Positions 45,300-58,157 of a stretch of DNA of 64,000 nt are shown piece after piece. Source of the stretch: Channallabes apus (Eukaryota > Chordata > Actinopteri > Siluriformes > Clariidae); assembly GCA_030522415.1 (NCBI GenBank), contig CM060113.1:6303967-6367966 (forward strand). The letters are read 5' to 3'. Under the pieces are notes generated by a model, which ran no database searches, was not told the DNA's origin, and was given only the letters and a program-made list of their open reading frames with translations. Positions within the stretch are counted from its first letter, which is position 1; each line of letters starts with the position of its first letter. The position numbers and the translations under genes were made by a program.

Positions 45300-46950
45300 T
45301 AGCAAAAACCTCAACCTGACACAGGAAGATGCTTTCATGTTTCATATGTAATTATGGAAAAAGAGAAATGGTAACAGTAAATTTGGCAGGTGAAAAAGAG
45401 GAAAAGCTCAACAAGAACACGCAGTTTCAGGCACTAAAGCAGGGATCTTGCTTGCTGAACATTGTTGCCAGATGTTACTCCTTGGACACACTCTCCATCC
45501 CCTGAACCCAAGCTGGAGCATCTGTGGAAATGATCATTTCACCTCTTGACCAGTCAGTACTAACGTTTTAGTGTAGAAGCCAGTGGATCATTCCACAATA
45601 GAGAATACCCAGGGGGATTAAACTCATCCTCCTTTTGAGATGATCTTAAATGTCTTGTACTCGTACTAGGTGTTCTGCTGCTTCGCTGCTCCGAAATCGC
45701 TCAATCTTGTATGTACTACTGTTAAGCATTAAGCAGAAAGGCTGCTGATACCAAGACTGTCAATCCATCACAGGGCACACACACAATTTGGGGACGCCAG
45801 TTAGCCTAATCTGCTTGTCATTGGACTGTGGGAGGAAACTGGATTACCCAGAGGAAACCCACCAAGCACAGGCAGAACATGCAAACTCCATGCACACAGA
45901 GACAGGAATCGAACATGGCCGGGAATCGAACCCAGACCATAGAGGTGCAAGGCTACCGTGCCGCCTAATGCCAAACCTCTTTTATTTAAAATACTGTATA
46001 GACAGACACTATTCACAGGGTTTCATTTTATTGTAAATTTTAATATTATTATCATTATAACTACAGGTTTTATCATCATCTGAGAAATACAGGCTTTTTG
46101 AAGTCAGGTGGAGAGATCATGGTATTAACTATAAAAACTCTACAATGTGTTAAAGAAATGTTCTAGTGATCATTTCTATCACTGAAAAAAAAACCCACAC
46201 TGTTTCTTTAATGATTAACAAATAGTTTGCCAGTGATAGAAGTTTAGTACAGATACCATGTCCAATGTCAAGTGTTATCCAGTGAGATATGACAAAATAA
46301 ATATTAACGCCCTTATGCAATAATTCCCCCTTTTTTTCTTCATTGGGGAATATAATGATATTGCATGTTCAATGATGCCAAAAATACTAAAGAACAGCTG
46401 GTTTTATTAACAGCTGGTTTATTGATAAAAGGCCACGTTCACATTACAAACCATTTTGTTCAATTCAGATTTTTATTTTTTTTGCTCAGATGGGATTTGA
46501 AAGTCATGACAGTATTTTAGGAAAAATGGGCTCCAATGGGAAAGTGGTTAGACAGCTGAATTTGTTGACGACCAGAAGAAGGACAGAAGCCAGACAGCTG
46601 TTTTAGCGACTGTTCCCAGAACTGTTATGAAATCCCTGCGCTGAATGATGATGTCACTGATCGCCATGCAAAAAGTCACATGCTTTCCGGTCTGCCAGTT
46701 CTGATTCAAATTACAAATTGGTATGTCTGATCTAGGACCACATTGGGAAGTGACTCACTTCAGGCTGGTCATGTTTAAGCGAACCCCGCACCAAGGCATG
46801 ACAAACGCCAGGAAGAAGAAAGCTGATCATGGGAACAGAGGAGAATATCCAGACTGGTTCGAGTTCACGGGAAGACTATAAGCACTCTGTACACCCACAA
46901 TGAGCAGTAAATTTGACAGAATATGAAACACAGACTCACTGAAAGGTACT
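45300..46950. other. Intergenic between lipocalin A and mmp25
   Basis: Contains a reversed SINE (45750-45975) and the 3' flank of mmp25. AATAAA motifs on the minus strand near 46418 are candidates for the mmp25 polyadenylation signal. No other coding region seen. Confidence 0.5.
45750..45975 (-). repeat. SINE-type repeat, copy 8
   Basis: Reverse orientation: attggactgtgggaggaaac, agaacatgcaaactccatgc, gaatcgaacccagacc. Confidence 0.7.
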
Positions 46951-46955
46951 TTTAT

Positions 46956-49900
46956 CTAAAGAAGGAATGGATGCGAGTGTGTGGTGAAAACTGACACAGA
47001 CAGCTGAGAAGTCAGAGTGTATACGAGCAGGCTGATCATGAGGAAATGCAGGTTGATGTTAGCTGACGGTGCGCTGTTGGAGCAGGGACACCGCTGAGGA
47101 TTCTCAGGATGTCTCGTTGTGGTTTTGTCCCTGCGTCTGATCTGCTCCAAAGCTCTTTCCTCTTCCGCTTCCTTTTTGTCTTGCAGCTCCTTTTGCCCGA
47201 TAACGGACGTCATAGAGATATCACCAGAGTGATCAGAGGAGGGGTCAGGGCAGTTCAACCAGTCTGAAGCCACGAGTCGGGGAAATCCTTCTTCAGGGGC
47301 AGAGCCTGGGTGGGCAAACTTCCAATAGTGGGCGCCTTTGAAGAGGAACAGAGAACCTGTTGGAGAAAGGAGACAGAGAAGCCTTGTGAAAAACATGTGA
47401 GAGGTTTGAGTTAAGGTCTATTGGGGTCTCGTGACATGTCTCTCCTCCTTACCATTGTTCTCTGTAATGATTCCGTTCACTCCTCCGTCAATGAGCTCCG
47501 CCCACACTTGACCGGTCTCTCCTTGATTTCCTCCAGGACCCCAAACCACCACTCCTTTATCAGCGTCCCAGTGCACACCCTGTCTCTGTAAATCCGAGCC
47601 TGCAGGGTCCAGAGCAGACAGCGGCTGGGGGAAACCGTTCTGCAGAATCAGGTCCTTAAACAACCAGAACTGAGAATCTAAAAAACACACAGCGTGGCAG
47701 TGAATTATTAAGGATGAAGGATCAAGTATTTTAGTTTCTTTCATTTCCATTCTCATACTCATACAGTATGTGGTTACATGGAGCATGAGGACGACTGGAG
47801 GAACTGACCGCTGATGAAGATGATGGCGTGATCTTCATGCCTCTCCAGTACGGCCCTCAGTGGGGGCAGAGATGTGGGCAGAGCAGCCCAGAGTTTGCGC
47901 ACGGACACGGCTCTCCGTGAAACCAGACCCCCTCTTCTCACCCTCCACATACTCGGACCTGAGAACGCATTCCACGTAGACTGTATCGACACATCGTTTA
48001 TACCTTTCTGTACCTTTACTTGGTAATGATGATCAGAAAAGTAATAGTAATACACCTTTAATAACATGATATAACACGATCATAAAAAATGTACTTCCGT
48101 AAGATCCTGAGACTTTACCTTTGAAGAAAAACGCCTCGCCTCGGATTTTAGCAACTGCATCGAAACTGGTGTTGCAGCGATCCACAGAGGGGCTGAATTT
48201 AGAGAAAAGAGGAGCGAAAGACACCACTGCTCTTACACAACAACACTTTTAGAATATTTCACACAGTTGTGTACAAATTTTGAATTAAACAATGAACAAA
48301 GGCCAACATGATCTATTAACAATAACAACAATCGATCAGATGATGTATATAACAAGGGCTTCCTTTCCATCCCTGCATACGCATATGTAGATGTTCATAC
48401 CTGTCCAGGTGACCGTGTGTGTGTCGGTTCCTGTGTGTGAGTCTTTGTGTGCCTCTGTGTTGATGTTTCAGTTCAGCCTCTGGAGCATGACTGTCTGTCT
48501 GTACATCATCACTCTTCTTTCCTAAACACAAGTACATTATATTGAAACTTCAATAGAACTTCAACTTTAATATATTGATCTCTGTCTCAGCAAATGAGAA
48601 ATTTACCAATTTTAATGAACATATTTGCATAATTATGGAATCACATACTGTTTAACAAAACCGTACATGGATGGATGGATGGATGCATGGATGGATGGAT
48701 GGATGGATGGGTGGATGGATGGATGGATGGATGGATGCATGGATGGATGGATGGATGGATGGATGCATGGATGGATGCATGGATGGATGCATGGATGGAT
48801 GGATGCATGGATGGATGCATGGATGGATGGATGGATGAACTTACTGGATTGATGAATTGAGCAATAAACTAATAGCTGTATGGATGGACAAAGAAATATG
48901 ACAGGCAGGCAAACAAAGCAATTGATGGATTGTGGATTGATGGATAAATGGATTGTTTAGTGAATTAGTTGATTGAGAAATTGATGAATGAATTATTATT
49001 ATAAATTAGTTAAACTGAGTGATTCACTGATAGATGGGGAGAGAGGGACGACTGAATAGTTGGAGGGATAAATGGACATGCAGAAAAATGACAGACTGAT
49101 AGTTTAGACACACAGGGATAGATGAGTGGATGGATGAATGAACAGAAAGATGCATTAACAGTGTGATTGGTTTATAAATCAACTACTGATGTACATATAT
49201 ATGGTTGGATTAATTAATTAGATTTAATTAGATGAATGGATGGATGGATGGATGGATGAAAGCTTTTATTGACAGAATTACATAGAGGATGGATGGATGA
49301 TGTAAGATAAATGGATTGATTAGTTGATGGATACGTAGATGGGCTGATTGATTAATAGACTGCTTGCTTGCTTGATTGATGGATGGATAGATGGATAAAT
49401 AAAATTATGGATAAATAATGCTTGTATAGATGGACTTACAAATGGTGGGATGTGTGGATGGATGTAAGGGTGGATGAATTGATCAACAACTTCATGGATA
49501 AATGAATGCTTGTATTGATGGACAAATAAATGGATGGGTGAATATATGGGTAGATGGATGAACGGGTGCATGGATTGATGAATACATTAACTGATTAATA
49601 AGTTTATAGGTAAATAAATGCTTGTAAAGATGGACTTACAAATCGGATGGATGGAAGAGTGAATTGGTTGATTAATGAATTAAATGATTAACAAATGCAT
49701 GGATAAATGAATGCTTGTATTGATGGACACAAATAAATGGATGAATTGATGTATAAATTGATTGATTAATAAATGAATGTATAAATGAATGCCTGTATAG
49801 ATGGACTTCCAAACTGATGGATGAATGGATGGACAGATGCACGGGTTAGTAAAAGAGATAATGTATGTAGCTGTAGATGGTAGATTGATTGATTAGATTG

Positions 49901-52900
49901 AATGATTAGATTGTATCGTTTGGATGGATGCATGGATTGATAGATTGATTGACAAACTTACAGCACAAATGGATTGTGGTTATTGATTGCTCCCTACACA
50001 TCCCTCTGTTGCTCATCACTCACAATTCAGAACATTTATGGTGTAGTCTGGTGGGAGTTACCGTAGAGAGCGCTGATCTGCTCCCGGTCTGGAGATCCCA
50101 GGCTGAAGTTGAGTGGGTCTCCCAAGGGCCCTTGGTAATACGGCCTCATAACGGACCCCCTTGCTGAAGAGTGGGAGAGTCCGAGAGCATGACCGAGCTC
50201 GTGCACCAGCACCGTGAACACATCCGTGCCTTCAGAGGCTGTTGGCACACAGAGCACGCTTTTCAATAAAGAAACTGAACCAAGTACACAAAATGTTGTC
50301 TGAAGTGTGTGTGTGACGTGGGTGTGAGACCTGGCTGTCTGAAAGCCCACTCCTCCTCTGCATCCAGATGAACTTCACCTGCTCTTTTTGGGTCAGATGG
50401 AAAGAAGGCGTGGCCAACAGCTCCACCCACCCCATCAAAAGGATATCCATCATCATGTGGGCCATGTAAGAAATCGATCAGGAGATCCGCCCCTTCTGGT
50501 TCTCCAACCTATCGGACATCAGGCGCCGAATAATAAACAGGGAGTTGCTAATACAGTAAGTTTGCTGTTGCTAAACCAAGTGGTAATTATTTCAGATCAG
50601 TTAAAAAGATGTGTATAATGGGGTAGTTTAAAGGAATATTTGCTGAGCTAAAATCTGACCTCGTGAAACTCAAGAGCTGTCGGTTCCGCCCACACTTTCA
50701 GAGCGTAGAAGACTAGAGAACGAAATATCTCATGGGACAGTGCAGAGGACGTGGGGTGTGTGCGCAGTCTGAGAGCAAAAGAGTGAGAGAGAGACAAAGA
50801 CAGAGAGAGAGAAGAGATTAGTGTTATTGTAGTGTTTTGAGTGTTTAATAGAATAGACAGATGTGTGGATGGATGGATTGATGCATGAATGAAGTGATTA
50901 ATGAATGCAATGGTTGAGACATTGGTGAACGTATGAATGCTTGTATAAATGAACTTGGATAATGGATGAATGGGGAATCACCCAAATGAGGATGGGTTCC
51001 TTGTTGAGTCTGGTTCCTCTCAAGGTTTCTTCCTATTGACATCTCAGGGAGTTTTTCCCTGCCACTGTCGCCTTCACCCTTGGCCATCACATTGTTATCT
51101 AGACACATTTTTCTCACACATACACACTTCCATACATTTTCTTTTCAAACTTTCCTTTCATTTTTGTGAAGTTGCTTCGAGACAATGACCATTGTTAAAA
51201 GCGCTATATAAATAAAATTGAATTGAATGGATGGTTGCCATAAAGCTGCTTTAGAACCAAGGTGAGATCCAGGAACTTGATTTCTGGTCCAGTGAATGTA
51301 GTCACATTTATGTTCCTGTATACGATCAAAGCCTTCTCAAGCTCTGAACTGAACCAGTCTACCAACAGGTTTGTACAGAGTGTATGAAGAAATGAGTGTG
51401 AAATTATGGGCTTAAGATAACACACACTTCCAGTTGATGTTACTCTGAGTCCAGCTCGACACGGCTCTCTTCACCCTCTGGCCGTGAAGCTCAGGATCCA
51501 AATCTGAGTCTGCAATCTGACTGCCTTCATCATCAGGAAGTGAACAGCGTGGCGTCTGCATCAGTGTGAGTGTTTCATTATCTAATAGAGAGAGAGGGGG
51601 GGGGGATAGAGAATAGAAGTGATTGGTCACTGCTGATCTGATGGAGAGTGATGTGGAGGAGAACGGTGTGTGTTTTTCCTACCCAATGCTCCAGTGTCAT
51701 CTAATCCAGCAAATCTCTGCATGGCCTTCACAGCGTGTGTGACTGCGGTCCAGGCTTGAAGCTGCCCCGTGGAGGGGTCAGGAGGGGGCAGATAACCATA
51801 CTTCATCAGCCAATCCTGTTCAAGAACCAATAAAAGTATCTGATCATTGGTTAAGCACATTTACTTGGATGATATTTTGCATTAGTGCTCATAAATTGAT
51901 GGATGGATGGATGGATGGATGGATGGATGGACTTTATTGATCCTCAAAGGGAAACCTTTAATGCTACAGGACATTTGAGTACTAGACAAGATTTTAACAT
52001 TCAGTATACAGTGGTGTGAAAAACTATTCGCCCCCTTCCTGATTTCTTATTCTTTTGCATGTTTGTCACACTTAAATGTTTCTGCTCATCAAAAACCGTT
52101 AACTATTAGTCAAAGATAACATAATTGAACACAAAATGCAGTTTTAAAATGAAGGTTTACGTTATTAAGGGGAAAAAAAACTCCAAGTCTACATGGCCCT
52201 GTGTGAAAAAGTGATTGCCCCCCTTGTTAAAAAATAACTTAACTGTGGTTTATCACACCTGAGTTCAATTTCTGTAGTCACCCCCAGGCCTGATTACTGC
52301 CACACCTGTTTCAATCAAGAAATCACTTAAATAGGAGCTACCTGACACAGAGAAGTAGACCAAAAGCACCTCAAAAGCTAGACATCATGCCAAGATCCAA
52401 AGAAATTCAGGAACAAATGAGAACAAAAGTAATTGAGGTCTATCAGTCTGGTAAAGGTTATAAAGCCATTTCTAAAGCTTTGGGACTCCAGCGAACCACA
52501 GTGAGAGCCATTATCCACAAATGGCAAAAACATGGAACAGTGGTGAACCTTCCCAGGAGTGGCCGGCCGACCAAAATTACCCCAAGAGCGCAGAGACAAC
52601 TCATCCGAGAGGCCACAAAAGACCCCAGGACAACATCTAAAGAACTGCAGGCCTCACTTGCCTCAATTAAGGTCAGTGTTCACGACTCCACCATAAGAAA
52701 GAGACTGGGCAAAAACGGCCTGCATGGCAGATTTCCAAGGCGCAAACCACTTTTAAGATAAAGGAACATTAAGGCTCGTCTCAATTTTGCTAAAAAACAT
52801 CTCAATGATTGCCAAGACTTTTGGGAAAATACCTTGTGGACCGACGAGACAAAAGTTGAACTTTTTGGAAGGTGCGTGTCCCGTTACATCTGGCGTAAAA

Positions 52901-53922
52901 GTAACACAGCATTTCAGAAAAAGAACATCATACCAACAGTAAAATATGGTGGTGGTAGTGTGATGGTCTGGGGTTGTTTTGCTGCTTCAGGACCTGGAAG
53001 GCTTGCTGTGATAGATGGAACCATGAATTCTACTGTCTACCAAAAAATCCTGAAGGAGAATGTCCGGCCATCTGTTCGTCAACTCAAGCTGAAGCGATCT
53101 TGGGTGCTGCAGCAGGTCAATGACCCAGAACACACCAGCAAATCCACCTCTGAATGGCTGAAGAAAAACAAAATGAAGACTTTGGAGTGGCCTAGTCAAA
53201 GTCCTGACCTGAATCCTATTGAGATGTTGTGGCATGACCTTAAAAAGGCGGTTCATGCTAGAAAACCCTCAAATAAAGCTGAATTACAACAATTCTGCAA
53301 AGATGAGTGGGCCAAAATTCCCCCAGAGCGCTGTAAAAGACTCGTTGCAAGTTATCGCAAACGCTTGATTGCAGTTATTGCTGCTAAGGGTGGCCCAACC
53401 AGTTATTAGGTTCAGGGGGCAATTACTTTTTCACACAGGGCCATGTAGGTTTGGATTTTTTTTCTCCCTAAATAATAAAACCCCTCATTTAAAAACTGCA
53501 TTTTGTGTTTACTTGTGTTATCTTTGACTAATAGTTAAATGTGTTTGATGATCAGAAACATTTTGTGTGACAAACATGCAAAAGATTAAGAAATCAGGAG
53601 GGGGGGGGGGCAAATAGTTTTTCACACCACTGTATACTGTATTAACTTTTAACTAGTTTTTAAGCCACGCACTTAGTCATAAATCATAATTGAGTTAATG
53701 TTACTTTCACTTTAATGAGTATATGATTGTTTATCTTTAAAATGCTTGTGTTTAAGAGTGATGAGCTCTCACCACCAGCCTTGCGCTCTCATCCACTGTG
53801 GGTGAAACAGAGGGAGGAGTTTCTAGTGTTAATGATGCAATGGGCGGAGCCAACGGGACAGAGACGGCCCATTTGCATCCACACAGGCTGAGAGTAATCA
53901 TCATCCACTGCAGCACCTTCAT
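46956..53922 (-). CDS. mmp25: Matrix metalloproteinase 25-like (MT6-MMP), 11 exons
   Basis: Exons are 53773-53922, 51683-51815, 51428-51581, 50660-50768, 50331-50508, 50062-50238, 48401-48521, 48119-48192, 47809-47958, 47453-47677 and 46956-47356. They join in phase to 623 codons plus TAG. Layout: signal peptide (1-21); propeptide with the cysteine switch PRCSLPD at 105-111; furin site RVKR at 130-133; catalytic domain with zinc motif [11 protein letters not shown] at 254-264 and Met-turn Met272; a polar, His-rich hinge (301-340); a hemopexin domain bounded by Cys347 and Cys526; and a C-terminal tail with C-P-C near 584 and a hydrophobic stretch ([11 protein letters not shown]) near 596, consistent with a GPI-attachment signal. 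Cysteine switch, furin site and GPI-type tail together point to MMP25 rather than MMP17. The expected role is cleavage of extracellular proteins at the cell surface. The protein is longer than the human one (562 aa, as I recall). Intron 1 holds a Tc1 element and intron 6 a TGGA-rich region. Confidence 0.9.
48665..49960. repeat. TGGA-rich simple repeat region, mmp25 intron 6
   Basis: A near-perfect (TGGA/TGCA)n core at 48668-48836 grades into 1.1 kb of diverged tggatgaatg/gattgatgga sequence. This is old, repeatedly expanded tetranucleotide DNA. ORFs here (Met-Asp-Gly-Trp repeats) are artefacts. A second small (TGGA)n lies at 51897-51930. Confidence 0.9.
50945..51230 (+). repeat. Interspersed repeat 3' end (LINE/SINE type), mmp25 intron 3
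   Basis: It contains gggttccttgttgagtctgg, tttcttcctattgacatctc and gcgctatataaataaaattg, the well-known 3' end of an abundant fish retroposon. Family name not asserted. Confidence 0.6.
52009..53632 (+). mobile_element. Tc1-like transposon, 1.62 kb, copy 2
   Basis: This is the same family as the copy at 12177-13767, in the opposite orientation and with the same CAGTGGTGTGAAAAACTATT ends. It is flanked by TA at 52007-52008 and 53633-53634. It lies in intron 1 of mmp25 and includes a run of G near 53600. Confidence 0.93.
52387..53409 (+). pseudogene. Tc1 transposase with nonsense codon and lost catalytic Asp
   Basis: A single 341-codon frame starts at ATG 52387 and is open except for TAA at 52759-52761 (codon 125). 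The first catalytic Asp is present (TDETKVELF), and so is the Glu (NPIEMLW). The second catalytic Asp is replaced by Val: copy 1 reads QQDNDPKH where this copy reads QQVNDPEH. It is inactive on two independent grounds. Confidence 0.9.
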
Positions 53923-54169
53923 ACTGAGATCTTGTCGGATATTGAAGGTGAATGATAAACACCGTCCTCAGCCAGGGGGAGATGTTCTGAGTTCCATCTT
54001 TGTTGGTCTGGTGGTCCCTATATGCATGAGGAATAACAAAATACATCACATCATGACAATCAGTGACATCATCCTAATGAACACTTTATATAATTTAACG
54101 TTTTTTACTAAAACAGTGCGAACAAGGGTAAAAAAGTTTTTTTGTTCATTTCCTCAAATGAGTTTTACA

Positions 54170-54780
54170 TAAAATATGACAATAATAAATAAAGTTAATT
54201 AATATATAATATATTCATTATATATTAATGAATAATTATATAAATAAATAAATGTAATTCAATAATTAATTAAATGTGGAATGAATTAAATGTATCATTA
54301 AATAATTAATTATTTAATATAATTACATATTTAAAAGTATCTTATTTAATTGCTGTTTAATTTTTTTTTTATTAATTGTCTTTCATAATTTTTGTTTTTA
54401 TTTATTCAATTATTTTTTAAATTATTTATTTTAATGTTTATTTTATGATTTATTTAATGATTTAATGATTTATTTAATAGTTTATTCCATAATTTTTTTC
54501 ATTAATTATTCCATAATTACTTAACTATTAATATAACTATTTAATTTCAAGATTTATTCCATAATTAATTTCAAGATTTGTTTATGATTTATTTAATGAT
54601 TTATTTATTTTATTATTTACTTATCTATGTTTTTCATAATTTATTTATTCACAGTTTATAACATTATTACAATTGTTTTTAATTTAATCATTTATTTCAA
54701 ATGTATTTAATTATTTATTTTATGATTTATTTATTTATTTATTTATTTATTATCTTATTTCATGGCTGTTAGTTGGACAC
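54170..54780. repeat. AT-rich low-complexity region
   Basis: About 600 bp made almost entirely of attta/taatt words, upstream of mmp25. No feature was recognised in it; it could act as a flexible or scaffold-attachment-like region, but this is speculation. Confidence 0.85.
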
Positions 54781-55294
54781 ACACCATGAAATTATTAAAT
54801 CTGTCAAAGTTACCCATCTAACTCAGTGGGCGGGGTCTAATGCTGATCCACTCAAGTCGATTGGTTTGCACTGCTAGCTGCAGCATGACGCTGTAGAATC
54901 CTTCCATTAATTACACTTATTTATTTAATTCATACATTTATATTCCACCCTCCATAAAAAACAAACCAAATACAAACATGTTCTTGTTTAACAAAGGAGA
55001 AGATTTAACAGAAGCTGGATCTAATGAGATGTTTATTTCATTAAAGATTTATGCATTAAATTAATTTTTAGCAGATGTTTGAACGTTTATGGAATAGTCT
55101 CCAGCAAGTGTAAATAAGAAAATGAGAAGTTTAACAATTTAATAAAACATGTTATAGATGTAAATGGGGAGTTTACGCAACAAAAACATGGCGGCTGGTG
55201 AAGATGTGGGAGTGACAGTTTATTGTTGTGATATGATCTAGAATAAAATTTGTTATGATGGACAAACTTTTTATAATAAAATGATGCACTTTAC

Positions 55295-55525
55295 ACAAAG
55301 GCATGTGGTTTAGTGGTTAGCTCGGTCGCCTCACACCTAGAGGGTTGAGAGTTTAAATCTCGAATATTGCCTCCGGTCTGTATGCGCAGAGTTCCCATGA
55401 TCTCCCCATGTTGGTGGACTTTTTCCACATACTCCTGTTTTCAAAGACATGCAGATGATCGCTGTTTCCGAAGTGTCCTTAGTGTGTGAGTGTGTGTGCT
55501 TGTAGGTACCAATAAGGATGGGATC
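55295..55525 (+). repeat. SINE-type repeat, copy 9, diverged
   Basis: Head tggtttagtggttagctcgg, then cgcagagttcccatgatctc and tcaaagacatgcagatg. Confidence 0.6.
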
Positions 55526-56554
55526 CTTAGCTAATACCTTCCCCTTCCAGAAGTGATCAATAGCAGGAAGTCGTGGATCATTTCAGCCAACCGCTGTTCG
55601 TGCTGACGGCTTTAATGGACGAGTCCAGAGCCAATAAAAAGAACTGATAAGACGTGTGTGCTGCACGTTAAAACCAACTAACCAGAAAAATACAGTCATC
55701 CTGTAGCATCATAGACAGTACAAGCAAATACAGAATAAACAAAAGCTAAAAAGAGGCATGATTGACGAAATGCTCACGCTCATGACTGTTACACACAAGT
55801 CACAAATGATGTCGCAAAACTACAAGTAACACAGCTTCACAAGAAAACACAATAAGAGCATGATTGTGTCTCGGTCACAGCTCGATCATCTCCTCGCTCC
55901 TAATTCATCTCCGTCGTTCCATCACTGTCTGGTTTCATCCAGCTTCTCGTGGACTCATTTCCTCCAGCCGCTCTCTTCCTTAATGAAATGACACCTTGTA
56001 ATTGGATTAAGTCCTCGTGTCCTACAAGCTGCTCGATGCCCCTTACACCATGTCTTCTGCTCGAAATTAAATCCGTCGTGTACTCCTCCTTCTCCTTCAT
56101 CTTCCTCCCTCAATCATGCAAATCGGTCTGTCTTCAATCCACTTACTCGTTTTTACAAGCAAAAACTTCCCGGCAGCAATAAAGAGATTTCAACCTTGTC
56201 ACCGGATTAGTCGTGTGTTGAAAGGAAGGACAGGGAACGTAAATCCGCAGAGGAATTTCTGGGATACTTCCGTTATGGTATACGGTGCAAGTCAAATGAA
56301 TTAATGTATTGCAACGTCTTTCCATTCCATGTGTGTAAGTCATGAGTCTTTGTTGAACTCTGACTGCCTTATTATTTTTCAGATCCTTCGCTTATTGCAT
56401 TGTTCCTTGAATCGCTGCTCGGCCTTGTTGTTTATATTTAATGGAGTTTTGGCCCATTTTCTGATGCCTGACCTTGATTGCAGCTCACGTTTTCACTCTG
56501 CTTACTGCCTTCTGCAATAAATTGTATCTGATCATAGCTCTGCATCTGAGTTCT

Positions 56555-56868
56555 GCCAGGCTCGATTCCCGTCTCTGTGTGCATGGAGTTTGCATGTTCT
56601 CCCCGTGCTTGGTGGGTTTCCTCCGGGTACTCCGGTTTCCTCCCACAGTCCAAAGACATGCAGGTTAGGCTAATTGGCGTTCCTAAATTGCCCCGTAGTG
56701 TGTGATTGGGTGTGTGAGTGTGTGTATGTGTGTGTGTGCCCTGCGATGGATTGACACCCTGTCCAGGGTGTACCCAGCCTAGTGCCCGAAGTCTCCTGGG
56801 ATAGGCTCCAGGTCCCCCGCGACCCTGAACACAGGATTAAGCGGTATAGAAGATGAATGAATGAGGAT
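56555..56868 (+). repeat. SINE-type repeat, copy 10, well preserved
   Basis: Box B-like ggctcgattcccg, then catggagtttgcatgttctc, cctgtccagggtgtaccc and ggattaagcggtatagaaga. The best-preserved body in the window. Confidence 0.75.
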
Positions 56869-56999
56869 AAAATAAATAAAGATCAAGTTTTCAGCTCGTG
56901 TCTCATCAGGTTAGCAAACGTCACAAAGCATGGATGTAAACAGAAGAGTTTTCATTTATTATTAACTGTGAAATTAGCTAAGACCTTGTTCACACATAC

Positions 57000-57535
57000 A
57001 CAATCATGTTCAAGTCAAACTGGGACTCATGAAATTTCCCATCAATGAAGGTGTAAAACCTATGAAAGTTTTCAGGAGACTCCACACACAGTTCGGTGAT
57101 GAGACTCTTAGTCGATGTATTTTAATCGAAAATATTTTAATAGAGGAAATGTTTTAAAGAAGGCCGTACATCCATAAATGACAAATCTGCCATCTGTTTG
57201 AACTGTACACACGATCATTCACCAACACCACTTGCATGTTATAGAAACTCGGCTTTGAGTTATTGCCACATCTTCCGTACAGTCCTGACCTCGGTCCAAG
57301 ACATTTCTGTACAGTATGTATGGGCCATTAAAGGAGTTCCTGGGGTACTGAGAACCTTGAGCTGAGAAGCTTTCTACCTTGGATAGTATCCAAGCACTGG
57401 TGAAACACTGGGGTAAGTGCATTAGTGTAGCAGGAGATTATATAGAGAAATAAAGGAGCTTTTACTCTCATAATGCGTCCTGTTATTCTGAAGAATCAAA
57501 AGTCCTGGTTTGACTTGAACAGCCATTGTATAGCT
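57000..57535 (+). mobile_element. Mariner deletion derivative
   Basis: The termini are gttcaagtcaaactgggact and, at the right, agtcctggtttgacttgaac. It contains N-terminal and C-terminal transposase remnants (codons near 57390-57440 match 1740-1830 reversed) without the middle. Confidence 0.65.
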
Positions 57536-57772
57536 TTATTTTTCTGTATATTTTTATGTAAAACTCCTTCTAGAATCATGATATTTATATAATCTCTGTT
57601 TCCAGCGTTGATCTGCCGTGAATGAATGTGGTGAAATCCTGATCGATAGCTAAGTAGCATTATGATTTATATTGATTTATTTAAATTCTTTAGTTTTATA
57701 AGGCTTTTAATGGCTATTTAACACAAAATATAAATGTCAAGACATTTTCAAGTCAACTGATATGAAACAGGC

Positions 57773-58156
57773 TGTCATGCACACACAATCTGCGGCCGGC
57801 ACTAGGACCCGGAAGTAAGTCGGCCGCCTACCAGGAAGTATAAGAGGAGTAAACAAACGGTGGCTTACCGCTCAGTCATTGAGTTCGGCCCATGTCGGTT
57901 AACGTTGGCGTTCATCAAACCGTGAGTACTCACTGTGTTTTGGTTATCGTTTCTTGCCGTTGTGTGTGTATTTATAGGACGCGGGTTAAATTTGTGTTTT
58001 TCCCTTGCTCCACTCTTGTGAGAGTCCTTAAAGTAAATCGCGTGGTTATCCTGCCTACTCGCCGTTACTCCGCGTTTGGGTTTACCATCCACGCTACATT
58101 GGGCTAACCGCTAAAGCTACGTCTTCTGGTCACCTCAGGTTAGTTCATCTCTGACA
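57773..58156 (+). repeat. 5' LTR, 384 bp
   Basis: It begins TGTCATGCAC and ends TCTCTGACA. A TATA motif (tataag) lies at 57839-57844. The sequence starting at 57870-57871, about 31 bp downstream, is the likely start of the RNA because it matches the primer site just after the LTR. Short ORFs on both strands of the LTR are identical in the two copies and are not genes. Confidence 0.93.
57839..57844 (+). promoter_or_regulatory. LTR TATA box
   Basis: tataag lies 26-32 bp upstream of the inferred RNA start at 57870-57871. The repeat copy sits at 62598-62603 in the 3' LTR. Confidence 0.6.
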
Positions 58157-58157
58157 G

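Larger units (their letters stand above)
53950..57000. other. Upstream of mmp25, no gene recognised
   Basis: AT-rich DNA, two SINE copies and short ORFs (for example 55900-56304 on both strands) without recognisable motifs. The mmp25 promoter or 5' non-coding exons may lie here, but I could not identify them. Confidence 0.5.

Noticed and set aside
48625..48860. Met-Asp-Gly-Trp repeat ORFs
   Set aside because: Pure (TGGA)n microsatellite translated.
53789..54172. ORFs overlapping the mmp25 start in other frames
   Set aside because: The frame encoding the signal peptide and joining in phase to exon 2 is different; these are shadows.
57865..58107. Matching ORFs on both strands, repeated at 62624-62866
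   Set aside because: They are inside the two LTRs; their identity reflects LTR identity, not a gene pair.
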